Shown in pieces: positions 1 to 11,539 of a stretch of DNA of 64,000 nt. How positions within the stretch are numbered: the first letter of the stretch is position 1; every line of letters starts with the position of its first letter. The notes beneath the pieces were generated by a model. The model did no database searches. It was given only the letters and a program-made list of their open reading frames with translations, and had not been told where the DNA came from. The translations under genes and the position numbers were made by a program. The DNA comes from Agrocybe praecox (taxonomy: Eukaryota; Basidiomycota; Agaricomycetes; Agaricales; Agrocybaceae), in contig OZ024848.1 in assembly GCA_964017145.1 (NCBI GenBank), positions 384,501 to 448,500 of the forward strand, read 5' to 3'.

Positions 1-1859
1 GCTATTGACCTGTTTGATAAGCGTTCGGCAATATACTCAGAACGTCCTCGAAGGCCTATGGCAGATTTGTGAGTACCCTTCAAGGTTCCTTCAGTATTAT
101 AACCCCGGTTTTTTTTTACCCTGATACGCTATTTGAAGATGCGGCTTCAGAAAGGCGCTCCTTTTTCAAGAATACGGCGACAAAAGCCGTAAAACCAGAA
201 AGCTACTACATGGAGAGCTCAGCCAAGTGAATGCAAAAAGACATGTTACCCTACAGCAGCTTGAGGTACTCCAATTCGTTCAAAGAATTGGTCTCCCTAC
301 CCACAACCTTGCGGAAGAGTGTCAAAGGTACGTACAATCATGTACTAGAAAATATGATCAAACGTTTTCCTTATCACTCGCAAGTAGGCTCGCTGCTTCG
401 ATTATTCTGACCATCGCGTATGGATACCAGGTTCAAAGCACAAATGACCATCTTGTGTCCCTGTCTGAGCAAGTGATGGGATACGTGGAGAAGGTCATAT
501 CTCCGAACAAATATCTGGTGGATTCTGTACCACTCCGTCAGTGTCATTTTTATTAATTTCATATATACATATACTCTTATCCTTAGTTTAAACTTTATAG
601 TACGATATCTTCCTGAATGGATGCCTGGAGCTGGGTTCATAAAGGAGGCCCGGACGTGTCGCGAGACTCTGTATAGAATGATGTCAGAGCCTTACTCGAT
701 GGTCCTAAATCAGATGGTACGAAAATCTTGGTCTTCGAAACTTAACTCAGCATTTCTTGAACGACATTTAAGTTTAAAGGAACCGCCATGCCTTCTCTCG
801 TATCTCGAAACCTCGAGAATAACATGGCTTCTATGAGCAAAGAAGATAGTGACTTACTCATGTGGACAGCGGGAGGTCTATACGCGGGAGGGTCGCATAC
901 TGTAAGATACCTTAACTGCTTCTATTTATCTGCCAGAGCTTATAGTCAAATCCTTCCAGACTATTGCGACAATTCTGTCGTTCTTCCTTTCTATGGTGCT
1001 CCATCCTCATATACAGAAGAAAGCACAGCGTGAGCTAGATACCATCCTCAAAGATGGCCGCCTTCCTACCCTTGCAGATCGGGAAGCATTACCTTACATC
1101 GACTGCATCATTCAAGAGCTTCTTCGATGGCGACCAATAGCTCCCATGAGTAATTCCCGCTTATCCTAACATTGTCATAGGTACTCATGTAATTCTTGAA
1201 GGTGGCCATAGCACCCTTGTGGACGACGTTTACCGTGGAATTGTCATTCCTGCAGGTTCTGTAATAATGGCAAACACATGGTAAGTACCAGTCTTTTTAT
1301 TCTGGAAAGCGATATTCACTTCGAAAACAAATTGAACAGGGCATTTACCCACAATGAAGGTTCGTCCCATCTTATGTATGATTTTGACTTCTTCGAAGAT
1401 CTCATTATCCGCAGATGTCTATGAGAGTCCAGAAATTTTTGATCCTGACCGCTTTCTCTCTCCCGGCATCCCTGACCCACGGCCGATGGTCTTTGGCTTC
1501 GGTCGTAGGTAAGTGTCAAATTAACTCACTCACTAATGTGATACCTTTGCCGACAAACCTCTAGGAGCTGTCCGGGGATATATCTCGTTGATAATCTTAT
1601 GTGGATGGTTATCGCGACTACGCTTTCATCATTCAACATTTTGCCTCAGCTCACGGACGATGGTAAAGAAATTATACCCTCCAGCGAATATACATCAGGG
1701 TCTGTAATGTGAGACGTCATTTCCTAGTCCATCGTGTGCATTTAGATCTGATTAATTCATTTGATACACAGCCAACCCCTTCCATTCCAGTGTCGCGTTA
1801 TACCACGCTCACAGGAATCAATGGACCTAGTCTCTGACGCTATCATTAATGGAAACTGA
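1..1859 (+). CDS. Cytochrome P450 monooxygenase, 5' end cut by window edge
   Basis: This is a haem-thiolate monooxygenase, probably microsomal, of the fungal type used in secondary metabolism or xenobiotic oxidation. Readable pieces in order are a C-helix region (YGDKSRKTRKLLHGEL near 150-220), an I-helix stretch (GGLYAGGSHT, about 868-900), the K-helix ExxR (ELLRWRP near 1110-1135), DVYRG with an IPAGS turn, the PDRFLSPG region, and the haem loop FGFGRR^SCPG split by an intron at about 1508-1563. The final exon reads PLPFQCRVIPRSQESMDL and stops with TGA at 1857. At least seven short introns are implied. The C-helix Trp of the usual WRxxR motif is Ser. The N-terminal anchor lies outside the window. 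The adenylation gene downstream is on the same strand, which suggests a shared pathway (inference). Confidence 0.88.
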
Positions 1860-3164
1860 GACTGCGTACCATGTTGATTATCTATGAACACTGTCCACTG
1901 TTTATTTATACGTCTTACTTCTTTGATCCCCCATGTTCAATATCAATCCGCTTCATGTAAAAGATAGTCTGGTGGCTCAAAACGTGGCTAATTCTTCTTG
2001 ATGGATGACTTCAAGGTCGGATCTTGTGGTCAATCATGACACCCATCAAGAAATATACAAGTATTATGATTGAATATTCTCTGGATAGTAATAACAATCG
2101 ACCTGCGACGTAACTTTTTGGTTGTAGTGATTACTCTACACTCAAGTCTTCTTGGTGAGCAAAATTGTTTGTACATGTTTGGTTATTTTCCGCTTTCGCT
2201 CAGCTCACTCGTTTTTTCCAACCCATCTCTCTCCTCTATGTTTCTTTCTTTGCGCCCTTCAAGTCTTTCTTTCTACTCATACGTCTCAATGGCTTTTAGC
2301 ACACATATTCATAATATAAATGTCAATATTTTTCTACAATATGATAGTATGGGTAATAGTATATATAAATTAGAAATCAAAACTGTTTATGTCCTCCTCT
2401 AGCCTCGAAAATAGCAGCTACTCTATCAGGGCATATGTAAAATCAGTGACACATATATTACATAATCACGGTTACTTTTTGCGGCCACGAGTAGATAACG
2501 ATCTAGCGCCTGTCGGATTGATTCAACTCCCGAAGTCTGTTAGACCATATGCGTTTGTTCTGGAATATGATTTCTCCGAGACTATAACTAGCAATGTGAT
2601 TGCTAAGGCCCAAGGTTCAGAAATGAAGGCGGCTCCCACGGCAAACCGTGTAGCGAGATCAGCGTCTCTTGGGGTATATGGGTCCTTATATGAACCATTC
2701 CTGCTGATATCGGTTATAACTTATTTTCACTTACTGTCGAACTAGTCAGCCCTAGGCACCGGTAACATGGTAATTGCTCACCGACATTTTTCATCCTAAA
2801 ATACAACATGCGGTGGCCGCGGTATGTACGTATCGTCATCATAGTTAAAAATAGAGTGTGATGTATGTCACAAGGCATTGAGCCAACTTGGGGCGTGTTC
2901 GATTCCAATACGAATCGAACAATCCGCTTTTTCACTCGTCCAAAGTTATGATTATCATAAATTAGACGATTTCTGTCTAGAAACAGGCCTTGGTTGAATG
3001 TGCTAGTGTACCTCGGTTTGGTCTTGTTGGAGCCCGCGATACTGATAACTCTTCCTGTCTTCTGATTTGATTTTTGATATCACCTTCGTTGGATTCTTTC
3101 CAGTAAGAGATTTTTATAAATAAATACCTCGCATATTGCTGAGCCTTTACCAAGTCCTTCCCTC
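1860..3164. other. Intergenic, AT-rich
   Basis: I see no convincing gene between the P450 stop and the adenylation gene. Open frames at 2070-2402 and 2389-2745 have no recognisable domain or splice-supported extension. A TATA-like TTTATAAATAAAT lies at about 3112-3124, some 45 bases before the next start codon. Confidence 0.5.
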
Positions 3165-5523
3165 ATGGCTCGCGTCGTTAACTTGCCAAGCACAGTCTGC
3201 GCCCAGGGCGCTCGGAGTGACACGTTTACACCTCCGCCTGACGACACATACCTCAGCTTATCAGAAGTTTACGACTGGCACTTTGAGCATAGCGCCCTTC
3301 ATCCATTCTTTGTGTATCATGACGATGTCAGCGATGTCAAAGTCACCATACAGTGGAAAGACGCCGTGCAAGCCATTTATCGCATCGCAAACTCTGTTTC
3401 GCTCAACCTAGGCGATAGAGGAAAGGCGGATGACAAGCCCCTTGTTGGATTGTACTCCTCTTCAGGTATCAGTGTTTCTATAGATCGACGGCTCTGTGAT
3501 TTACGTGACACAACTTTATCTGCAGGTACATTGATTTACCTCCTCTCGTTGATTGGAGTACTGCGCGCTGGGTTTCCCGTGTTCCTTATTTCCAATAGGA
3601 TGTCTCCCGCCGCATTGAAGCATCTTATAGCCAAAAGTGGTGCTTCACATATTCTTACGGACGAAGGCGACGTACAACTTGCTACGAGGCTCGAGGATGC
3701 CAGGAATGGTCTGGAGGGTTCCAAAAGCTTCACAGTATCGTACATACCATCCTGGAATCAGCTATTTTCCCCATCGTTTACAGTCGAAAAACCTTTACCG
3801 GTGCAACCTAATTTGGAAGATTTATGCCTTATTCTTCATTCATCTGGTATGTTTTTTCTCTGTATGGGCCCTTCGTATAAAAGCGTTGACGTTGATTAAA
3901 TACCAGGCTCCACAGCGCTGCCTGAGCTCAACTCCTGGACGCATCGTATGGTGCATACTGCTTTATGGATCCCTTGTAGGTGTCATACGATAGATACTCT
4001 TTCTTCCAGCACTGATCTGAATGTACTTAGGGTACGGAGAAAAGGATATATGTGGACATGTGTTTGCCGGTCCATCTATACCTATGGGAGGAGCAGCTGG
4101 TGTCATGCAAGCACTTTTTCCGGTAGATATCTTGTTTCGCAACAATATATGTTAACTTAACTGTACAATAGGCTTCGGGTGGACTCGTTCTCTCGGGATT
4201 GAAGCCTCAATCCCCACCCATTATGCCTACCCCCGATAATGTGTGGAAGAGCTTGGTTGCTACACAGTCCACATATGCGTTCATCTTACAACCATTTTTA
4301 GCCGTGAGTGACAGAGAATGTGAATGTCTAAATATTGACGTTGAACTTACAGTCAAACTCATAGATATGGTCTGAGGATCCGAGTAAGATACCAATATTG
4401 GCTGGATTAGAAGGAGTGGTACGGTGTCCTTTTTGCCTTCCTATGATCTCTATGTGCATAATATATCATTTGAAAGGGCTTCGGGGGTGGGCCACTGATG
4501 AAACCTGTCGGAGATAAACTTGCAGAACAAGGGGTCAACATCTTCAACTTCTTTGGATCGTAAGTTAACTTTGGATTTCTGCGCTACTCCATAGACTGAT
4601 GCTCGAATGCAGGTCAGAGTCCGGATTAATGAACATGGTATTTCCCGGTGAGATAGCTTTCATCTCTCAAATTTGATTGCTTACTAAAGAAGCAAATATA
4701 CAACAGGTAAAAGGAGCAAGGAGTGGGAGTATATGTCGTTCTACTCTCTGATCAGCCCTGATTTCCGACCGGATGGTGAAGATGGGACTGTAGAGCTGAT
4801 CATCAAGGTCAGTAAAGCTATGGCCTGCAAATTTATATGTCGAATGTGCATTAATTCTGACCCGAACAACAGAGCTGTCCTACTCACGTTCCCACAAAGT
4901 TCAACACCACTTTTGATGGAACTCCAGCGTATGCAACGGGAGATCTACTCCAGCCACATCCTATCGTTCCGGGCCTCTGGAAGTACCTTTGTCGTGTCGC
5001 AGACCAAGAGACTATCGGACCTGGACTCGGAAAGGTCAATGCTGTCGCGCTGGGTGAGCTTTCTTGACTAAGATTTCTTGCCGAGTACTTACATCTGCGC
5101 AGCAAGAATCCTGATGACCGACCCAAACGTTTCTGGTGCTGTGCTAGTCAATATGAATGTTGGGTCCTCCATCGCATTTGGGGCGGTCATCGAACCCTCG
5201 GCAGCTGCTAGTTCGACCCAGGCAGAGGCATATATCAACCTCATCTGGTGAGCCTACACCTCGGCATGATTTTTTCATCTCAATGAATGTCCGACTTTTA
5301 CTAGGCCCACCGTGGAACGATATAACGAGATTGCACCTATTCCTACACGACTCACAAGGCAGGTTAGTACATGGTGGTTCATGATTCCTACGTTCGCTTA
5401 TGTGTCAATCAGAGGATTATAATCGCCTCGAAGTCCAAGCCATTTGGATATGGAGAGAAAGGAATGCCTCGTCGTAAAGATGTCATTAAGGATTATAATG
5501 ATGAGCTAGCAAAACTCGTTTGA
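3165..5523 (+). CDS. Stand-alone adenylation (AMP-binding, NRPS-like) protein
   Basis: The predicted product activates a carboxylic acid as an acyl-adenylate. The start MARVVNLPSTV is followed by the N-terminal lobe typical of basidiomycete NRPS-like reductases (YLSLSEVYDWHFEHSALHPF; WKDAVQAIYRIANSV). Core motifs seen across exons are the A3 loop LILHSSG^STALPE, LKPQSPPIMPTPDNVW, GGGPLMKPVGDKLAEQG with NFFGSSESG (A5-like), and AYATGDLLQPHP with WKYLCRVADQETIG (A7/A8-like). The C-terminal MPRRKDVIKDYNDEL is where a carrier domain would normally follow, but none is seen and TGA ends the frame at 5523. About a dozen short introns are needed. The invariant A3 Lys of the usual TGxPK reads Glu here, so activity is uncertain. 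An intron from about 5520 to 5578 would skip the stop and read YVVEEM, so the annotated end is not certain. Confidence 0.82.
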
Positions 5524-6393
5524 CAAGTAGCTTATACCATACCACCTTTGCTTTGATTAACCAATTTGATGTGTACTAGTATGTAGTCGAAGAGATGGTT
5601 TTCATGACGCTTTCCTATATATTCCTTGTGAGTGTAGCCTAGAACGTCATGGCCACAATGTTTGGTACGATGGTGTATGACAAGGTATCAATTCTAAATA
5701 CCAAATTTGTTTATGGAGAACACTGCATTCTTCCTCTATGTCTCGACAACTATCATCTAGCAAGGCTTAATATGTAAAGAATTTTAGAAGCCTACAGTAA
5801 ATACTGCCTTCAGAGTTTGTTCTATTTTATCTAAGCGATCTATTTACGCGACGCCCGTGCGCTATGATTACTTCCAGTCACATGACTTACTATCAAATGA
5901 CGCACACGCTATCCCAAAAAGGCATAGGTCGGGCCTAGGCCCTTAAATTCTAAGCGCCGAGACTTGAATTCAATAGAATCTCCGAGTCGGAGTCTGAACC
6001 TTAACTCTAATCTGACACAACTAACGAATTAAAACCATTTGTCGTCAAATTTTAACGAACAACCCACAGAGCCATCTCGCTAACCAATCTCTTCAATTAT
6101 AAATACCCGTTTATACCGACAAGCCTTTTCTGGTTCCAATGCTAAGTCCATTGGAGGTCCGTTACACTGTCAGCTCAGTCGCCTGGTGCATCTGTATTCG
6201 TTGGTCTATGAAATGCGGCATACGGCTAGCCATCGAAGATTCTATTTTCGCTGAACCTTTGGGACAACGTACATATGCACCTATGTACTATTCATCTTGG
6301 TGCTTAAAATTTATTTTTCTGGTTTTATACGATGTTCAAAAACTGAAATATCTGTATTACTGTGATACTTTTTAGTATGGACAGACTGCTCGT
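5524..6393. other. Intergenic between convergent genes
   Basis: The stretch lies between the adenylation gene (+) and the dehydrogenase gene (-). Its first ~100 bases may still be exon if the stop at 5521-5523 is spliced out. No carrier-protein DxxSxD/LGGxSL-type motif was found. The small open frame at 6139-6375 has no support. Confidence 0.4.
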
Positions 6394-7483
6394 CTATTCC
6401 TTCTTTTTTGACTTGTGTCCAACGCCGATCTGAGTTGCAAACTCGCTCTTTCCCACCTCGTACTTTTGGAATGCCACCCCGGCCATACCTATTGGCACAT
6501 CGATGTCGCCTTTGAGCAATGGCGGCATGACTAGCTTCACGAAGTCATCCAACGACATCCATATCTTGGATAGTTCTTCCGTTGTGCCAGACGCTAGTTT
6601 TAAATGGATAAGTACGATGGCGAAGCATTGTCAAATATTTAGTGATCGTACCGTCATGAAGCTCAGATTCGACAAGCCTAACATATTGACGTCTTAGTTT
6701 GGGTGTTCGAAAATGGTGTGGATTTACTCACGGAGGGTATATCTCGACAACACTAATCCCAGAGTCATGCAACGTTGCCCTAAGTGACATGGTGAAGCTA
6801 TGCAAAGCAGCCTTTGAAGCGCAGTAGTTGGGAACCCATGAGGCGGGCACCATAGCCAGTCCCGAAGACATCACAATAATCTTGCATTTCCTTCCACTCG
6901 CCTGATCGAAGGTTCAATAAATGTGATTTATGAATAATGTGATTCGCAAATAATACTACTTACAGCCATGTGCTGTAGATGCGGAAGAAGATATGTGATA
7001 ACAGTGACAACTGAGACGTAGTTGATGTTGAGCTCTTCAATTATATCTGACAATGTGTAAGCCGACTTGTGTCGAGGGGAATATTTGTCCAAAGACTTAC
7101 TCTCTATCTTTACTGTATCTGGTTTCGAGAAATCAAACTCGTTTTGAATGCCTGCACAAAGCAGAAGAGTGTCAAGCTATGAGTGTAAATGAGTCAGACC
7201 GCGACACTCTAATGAATGCGGATGTACTAGTACGTACCTCAGGGTAAGTCTCGACAATGGTGCTTAGCGCATCCTTGAGTTCTGCTGGACTGCTGGTGAG
7301 ATCGAGCTTCGCGGGCTTGAGACCTTGATTCTGTAGTTCATCCAGCCTCTGATGACGTCTCCCTACAGCAACGACTTCGGGTTTTGTTGGCAGGTTTGAA
7401 ATGGCTAACGCGAGAGCGCGGCCAATTCCAGACGTTGCTCCCGTCACTAAGATACATTTACTCTCCTCGATACTGGAAGACAT
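6394..7483 (-). CDS. Short-chain dehydrogenase/reductase (SDR)
   Basis: The predicted product is a cytosolic NAD(P)-dependent oxidoreductase of the Rossmann fold. The start MSSSIEESK leads directly into VTGATSGIGRALAL (the TGxxxGIG cofactor loop). An upstream in-frame Met at 7549 is possible but would put 22 extra residues before the fold. Further motifs across introns are VAVGRR, the LLLCAGIQNEF strand (the NNAG equivalent), NINYVSVVTVITYLLPHL, MSSGLAMVP followed by the active-site VPNYCASKAALHSF (YxxxK), and VVEIYP. The C-terminal part GMAGVAFQKYEVGKSEFATQ resembles DltE-like fungal SDRs and ends at TAG (6394-6396). It is convergent with the adenylation gene and about 0.9 kb away, consistent with a tailoring reductase in the same small cluster (inference). 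Confidence 0.87.
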
Positions 7484-8672
7484 GGGCCTTGGGGATGTAG
7501 TAAAGATGATTTCTCTCGACGGCTTATCATTAAATACCCCACCTGGCACGATCGTTTATGGAGAAGATTCGGATCCTGAGATATCTATTCTATCTTCTGG
7601 GCAGGTGAATGTGTGAGAGAAAGATATGTATCAATGAATATTCTAGAAAGGCTCTAAACGCAGGCTGATGACTCGACGTATGTATACAACATACTGAGCG
7701 GAGAGTATATATTGGTGGATATAAATAATTTGCTCACTACACCTTTCATTTCTTCATGATGGCTACCATGTCGACGGTACTCAGACAGGTCTTGTTCTTC
7801 CGATAAGGAGCTCCTGGAATGATTTTCAGTACGAGTCTTTTACGTAAGTAAAAGGGAGTCCTTTGTAGGGACCATTTTTGATACGCTTTTGGTCCCCCAT
7901 CAAACTACTTCGGATGATGGCTCTACTCTATATAGCATATTATCTCCATTTGTATATATATGTATCAATTTCATTTCCTGTTCTGACATACTTCTCCCAC
8001 GGCGGGCGCCGGTACCCCCCTCCCATCCCGAAATCGCAACGAAGACATCGTCCCGCTGGTAAACTACATTCAGCGCACACACTCCATACACACCATCGTC
8101 CTTGAGCGCCCCGGAAAGGCAACTGCATCCGACCTCGTTCTTGAGATCCTGAACTGCAGTCCACAGATCTCCCACTCACTCTGGAAGTCAACACCAGTGG
8201 GAGTCAAAGAGCGACCCCATGTTGAGCTTGTATACGGGTCAAACCCATTGTGTCCTCTGCCAGTGAGCACGAACATGGGGCTGCAGAGTCTATTACGATG
8301 TCGCGAATACCTTTACCTAATCTCCAAGCCTTGTGACACCTCGACCTGCCCATAGCAAACGAAGATCTCCTGGCATTTATGGTTAGCCGCAGGTGCGGAG
8401 GCACGATTGACAATTCCAATTCCAAAATGACGGTGCTAAGATCTATGGATTGATTTCGCGGACCAGCGAGCAGTGACAGCGGCACAAGCACCTCGAGACG
8501 AAATGCAGCCGTTGTACTTGGACGTCCTAGATTTGTTAGAACTTGCCTACTCTACAAAAGTATGCTATCACCTCATGTACATACAGGCCGATGAAAAAAA
8601 TATTCAGATTCAAGACGATTACTAACCGTCTTTTTACTTACTTACATATGTACTAGTACACAAACAAAATTA
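7484..8672. other. Intergenic with a repeat copy and a relic open frame
   Basis: This region holds one copy of a dispersed repeat (7830-7934). After it comes a GC-richer block with a plus-strand open frame of about 118 codons ending at TAG 8353-8355. It reads NEDIVPLVNYIQRTHSIHTI and then LVLEILNCSPQISHSLW, and it has no start codon at its head. It might be a remnant of an F-box or LRR-type protein, but I cannot identify it. Confidence 0.3.
7830..7934 (+). repeat. Dispersed repeat, copy A
   Basis: A ~105-bp block starting TACGAGTCTTTTACGTAAGT is repeated in the same orientation at 35079-35180. The first ~35 bases are almost identical; similarity then fades to about 70-80% by eye up to a shared TATAT. 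Flanks of the two copies are unrelated, so this is a dispersed element and not a local duplication. No target duplication or clear terminal inverted repeat was found. Confidence 0.75.
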
Positions 8673-9091
8673 TGGCAACAGGGACCCGCCAGCTTCGAAA
8701 TTCAACTTGTTTGGCTTAATGCCGAGTTTCGGCATGGTTAATTAGTTGCTGGCAAGGGTCTGGGAAATTTCTGGGGAAAGTTGACTTGACATTCCCATTC
8801 TTCTTTACCACCCTTCTGAATTTTGGTGACGAAGTCAAATCAAATCAAATGATCCGTACACGGAATCACCTAGACAGTGATATTAAAGGTATTCCGAGCA
8901 TTCTCATTGCACATCATGGGAGTATAAGAGTAATGATGAGATTTGGAATATCGAAAGAGACGTTCTGAGTTCATCTACATAATTGATTTGTAAAATTGCG
9001 GATAGGAAAATGAAATTCAAAATTAACCATGCCGAAATTCGGCATTAAGCCAAACAAATTGAATTTCGAAGCTGGCGGGTCCCTGTTGCCA
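8673..9091. mobile_element. MITE, 419 bp, ~70-bp terminal inverted repeats, TA target duplication
   Basis: The left end starts TGGCAACAGGGACCCGCCAG at 8673. The right end (to 9091) is its reverse complement for about 70 bp with only two clear mismatches. TA stands directly outside both ends (8671-8672 and 9092-9093), the target duplication expected for Tc1/mariner-type transposition. Each inverted repeat carries a subterminal palindrome, GCCGAAATTCGGC on the right and a one-base variant on the left. The interior (~280 bp) has only a 60-codon open frame without recognisable content, so the element is non-autonomous. Confidence 0.88.
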
Positions 9092-10068
9092 TACAAAATA
9101 TCTTTGCGATGGGATGGACAAATATAATACCACAAAGAAGGTTTGAATATCTAAGTACACAAATCCTTCGCTTCAAGTCGCAGATCAATCGATCACTGCG
9201 TGTGAAGTTAAATATTAATAACAACGCGACTCTCGCTTAGACCTCGTGACCGTCGCAAGATTTTTTAGGTTCAAACTGAGATTCAATTCAGTCTCGCACT
9301 CAATCTTTCAATCAGTCTCGTTATGAACCAACCCTGCCATTGAACGTAGAAACACTAAATTCTTGCTTAATAATTGTCCTAGCGTTGTCTTTGCTCAGGT
9401 TCTTACTTCCGCCTCTTAGACTCCAATATACTCAATTTGGACGTGAAGTAGGCATTCTCGCCAGCGGTGTCACTCGAAGCAACATCAACAATATGGATTC
9501 TCAAAGCAGAGGCCTTCTCTGTAAACGAGGCACTTTATTGCGGAGAGGAAACCACTGTCTGAAAAAGAAAAATTCCAGCTGTCCTCATTTATCTGGAATA
9601 CGCCATCATATTGGACCTCTTTCTCTATCTTTGAACCTTTTTGCTTTCGCCAAGGCTTTTGGGGATGGGTACTCTGCTCTGTTCTCGGCTCGCTGGATTT
9701 CTTCCTCATACCCACGTCGACATATATAAAGGATGCCGATGCTCTGGTCTCTCGAAGGTGCAGATGAGTGTGCGGATCAGCCATAGACACGCCGCCTTAT
9801 CACCGACTTTTGCAGAAAACATAGCTCACGCTGGGTTTCAGGAAGTGTAGGATCTGCAAAAAAGCGGTGGTCGTTTTATAAAAACTTCAGCTAGGCGAGA
9901 TAAGGAGTTTCACCTCCTGGTACTGCTCGACTGTCCATGGCTTCCTTTTGCTACTGCATGAGAACGAAAGGATGGAACCGTGAAATATAAGCTCGTTTGC
10001 CTCGTCTACGGACGCTTCGTGACCCTCTGCTTGAGCTTCCCTTCGTACTAAAAATTTCGGAGCGCAAG
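9092..10068. other. Intergenic, upstream region of the tandem array
   Basis: No supported gene was found here. Open frames at 9340-9729 (+) and 9485-9790 (-) overlap and neither shows a domain. It contains the first copy of the shared upstream motif (9791-9811) and a TATAAAAA at 9877-9884, about 190 bases before the first gene of the array. Confidence 0.45.
9791..9811 (+). promoter_or_regulatory. Shared upstream motif, copy 1
   Basis: The sequence reads GCCGCCTTATCACCGACTTT, about 258 bases before the start of the first secreted-protein gene. Near-copies stand upstream of both other genes of the array (11174-11194 and 12798-12819). The consensus is roughly CCGCCYTATCNCCGACTTT. Confidence 0.45.
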
Positions 10069-10904
10069 ATGGTACTCCTGCTCTTCACTTTATTCCTGCT
10101 TGCCACTGTCGACCTGGTGGCGTCTGTCTCTAATGTAACATACACCAATACGCTTTATATCATCACAAACGCAGAAACACCGTCGTTAAACTTACCCGGC
10201 CTTACACCTGTAGGACAACAGCGCGCTGAAGTGTGCTTACCTGAAGTACGTTGCTGTGTACCGAAACACTTCTTGCGTGGTGAGCGGCTAATCTGCTTTC
10301 TCTTTTGTTTTTGTATTAGCTCTTCCGTCCTTTGGACATCGGCTTTATTGCTACTTGCCCACTCAATAAGAAAAATGGACTATGCGCAGAGACCATTACG
10401 ACTGCTACACCTATTGCTTCCGCCCTCTATTTGGGAATAAATACTAGCTGGCAAGTATCAATGTCCACACGGCCAGCTATCCCGTCACACCTTACCGTAT
10501 TTATGTCGTTTAGCGGAGATGGTGGAACCACCAGCGACGACTGCCTTGCCGATCTGCTTGCAAATTTTGCGAAGAATAGTACCCGATCCATACTTGTTGT
10601 TTGGGTACGTTGAAGACTTGTACGAAAAGTTGATTGATCGTCAATGTTTTGCAGGATCTAAATGGCATGGGCGATCTCTTCGACGCTCTTAGTATCAGCC
10701 AAGGCGATCTTCCAGGAGAAGAAGATCCTGACGATGGAACACCCCAGTAAGAATTTGCTCAGTGACTTCCACTCTATTCAGACTCATTTCTGATATTTGA
10801 GTCTTACTAGTTATGATGTTCTCTGGACGGTTGTCAAAGGAAAAGTCAAAACCATCACATCTCAAAGTTGCTCTGGTCTCGATGGTCGAGCACCTGGAAC
10901 GTAG
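10069..10904 (+). CDS. Secreted histidine-phosphatase-fold protein, paralogue 1
   Basis: There are five exons: 10069-10245, 10320-10450, 10514-10604, 10655-10746 and 10811-10904. The product is a signal peptide (MVLLLFTLFLLATVDLVASV) followed by TLYIITNAETPSLNLPGLTP, LFRPLDIGFIATCPL, CAETITTATPIASALYLGI, and VVWDLNGMGDLFDAL. The order matches the phosphoglycerate-mutase-like fold (RHAE, LTPxG, SSPxxRAxQTA, LVVxHG). However, the RH pair reads TN and the second His region reads WDL, so it is probably not a catalyst. The second intron (10451-10513) uses a GC donor (GCAAGT) where the two paralogues use GT. The protein stops right after GLDGRAPGT and lacks the basic tail of paralogues 2 and 3. Confidence 0.78.
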
Positions 10905-11173
10905 ATAAATGAAGAGTGATTCTGTTGATTTTCGTTAACATACACAAGGAATAAAGCATTTAGGAATAAAAGGATCGATAAGATAAGATAAATTCCGCGT
11001 GATCAAAGTCAACATCGTTTCAGTTTTTTTCCGTTTTACCACCACCACCACCATTATTTGACTCTCAAAAGAGGTTTCTTAGGATACATGACTTAAAAAG
11101 CATGAGCATATTTTGTCTTTAGCAAAACCTTCATTGTTTTTACGCCCACGTAAGGTATGTTCAACATTTAGCT

Positions 11174-11194
11174 ACCGCCCTATCGCCGACTTTC
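11174..11194 (+). promoter_or_regulatory. Shared upstream motif, copy 2
   Basis: The sequence reads ACCGCCCTATCGCCGACTTT, about 346 bases before the second gene. It matches copy 1 at nearly all positions. Confidence 0.45.
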
Positions 11195-11447
11195 GCTGAT
11201 TTGAAAAATCCAAGTACAGTTTAAATGAAGGGTGAACAGAGATTCTGCGCAGACACAAGAATAACCTCGTGTAGTGCTCGCGCCTATCCCCTCATGATCA
11301 TGCTCAGCGAAAAGCCGCACCTCCGAGTGCAATTTTATCCGAGATGGTATCGACCAGGACTTTCCGCCTCCGTGCATACTCACTTCTGAATGATGCCTGT
11401 CGTATTAAAGGAAAACATATGACCTGAGGTCGTCCAAGACGCTGCGG

Positions 11448-11453
11448 TATAAA
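11448..11453 (+). promoter_or_regulatory. TATA box of array gene 2
   Basis: TATAAA lies 92 bases before the ATG at 11540, a spacing similar to the TATA boxes of the two GH7 genes in this window. Confidence 0.45.
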
Positions 11454-11539
11454 GCGTGGACATTTTCTCGGAAATCCTTCAGGAGACTTTGTGCTTCACC
11501 CTTTCTCTCAGAACAGAGTATTTTCCTTTCTCTAAAATT

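Larger units (their letters stand above)
10905..11539. other. Spacer between array genes 1 and 2
   Basis: No gene was found. It contains a (CCA)n-like run near 11040-11055, the second copy of the shared upstream motif, and a TATA box at 11448-11453. Confidence 0.5.

Noticed and set aside
2070..2745. Two overlapping plus-strand frames (110 and 118 codons) after the P450
   Set aside because: Ser/Leu/Phe-rich composition from AT-rich DNA, no domain, no splice-consistent neighbours.
5640..6140. Carrier (thiolation) domain continuing the adenylation gene
   Set aside because: No Ser-centred phosphopantetheine motif in any frame; only a few residues after the stop could be homologous.
8070..8491. 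Several overlapping minus-strand open frames of 68-95 codons
   Set aside because: They overlap each other in different frames in a GC-richer patch and none has a domain; the plus-strand open stretch there is also unsupported as a gene.
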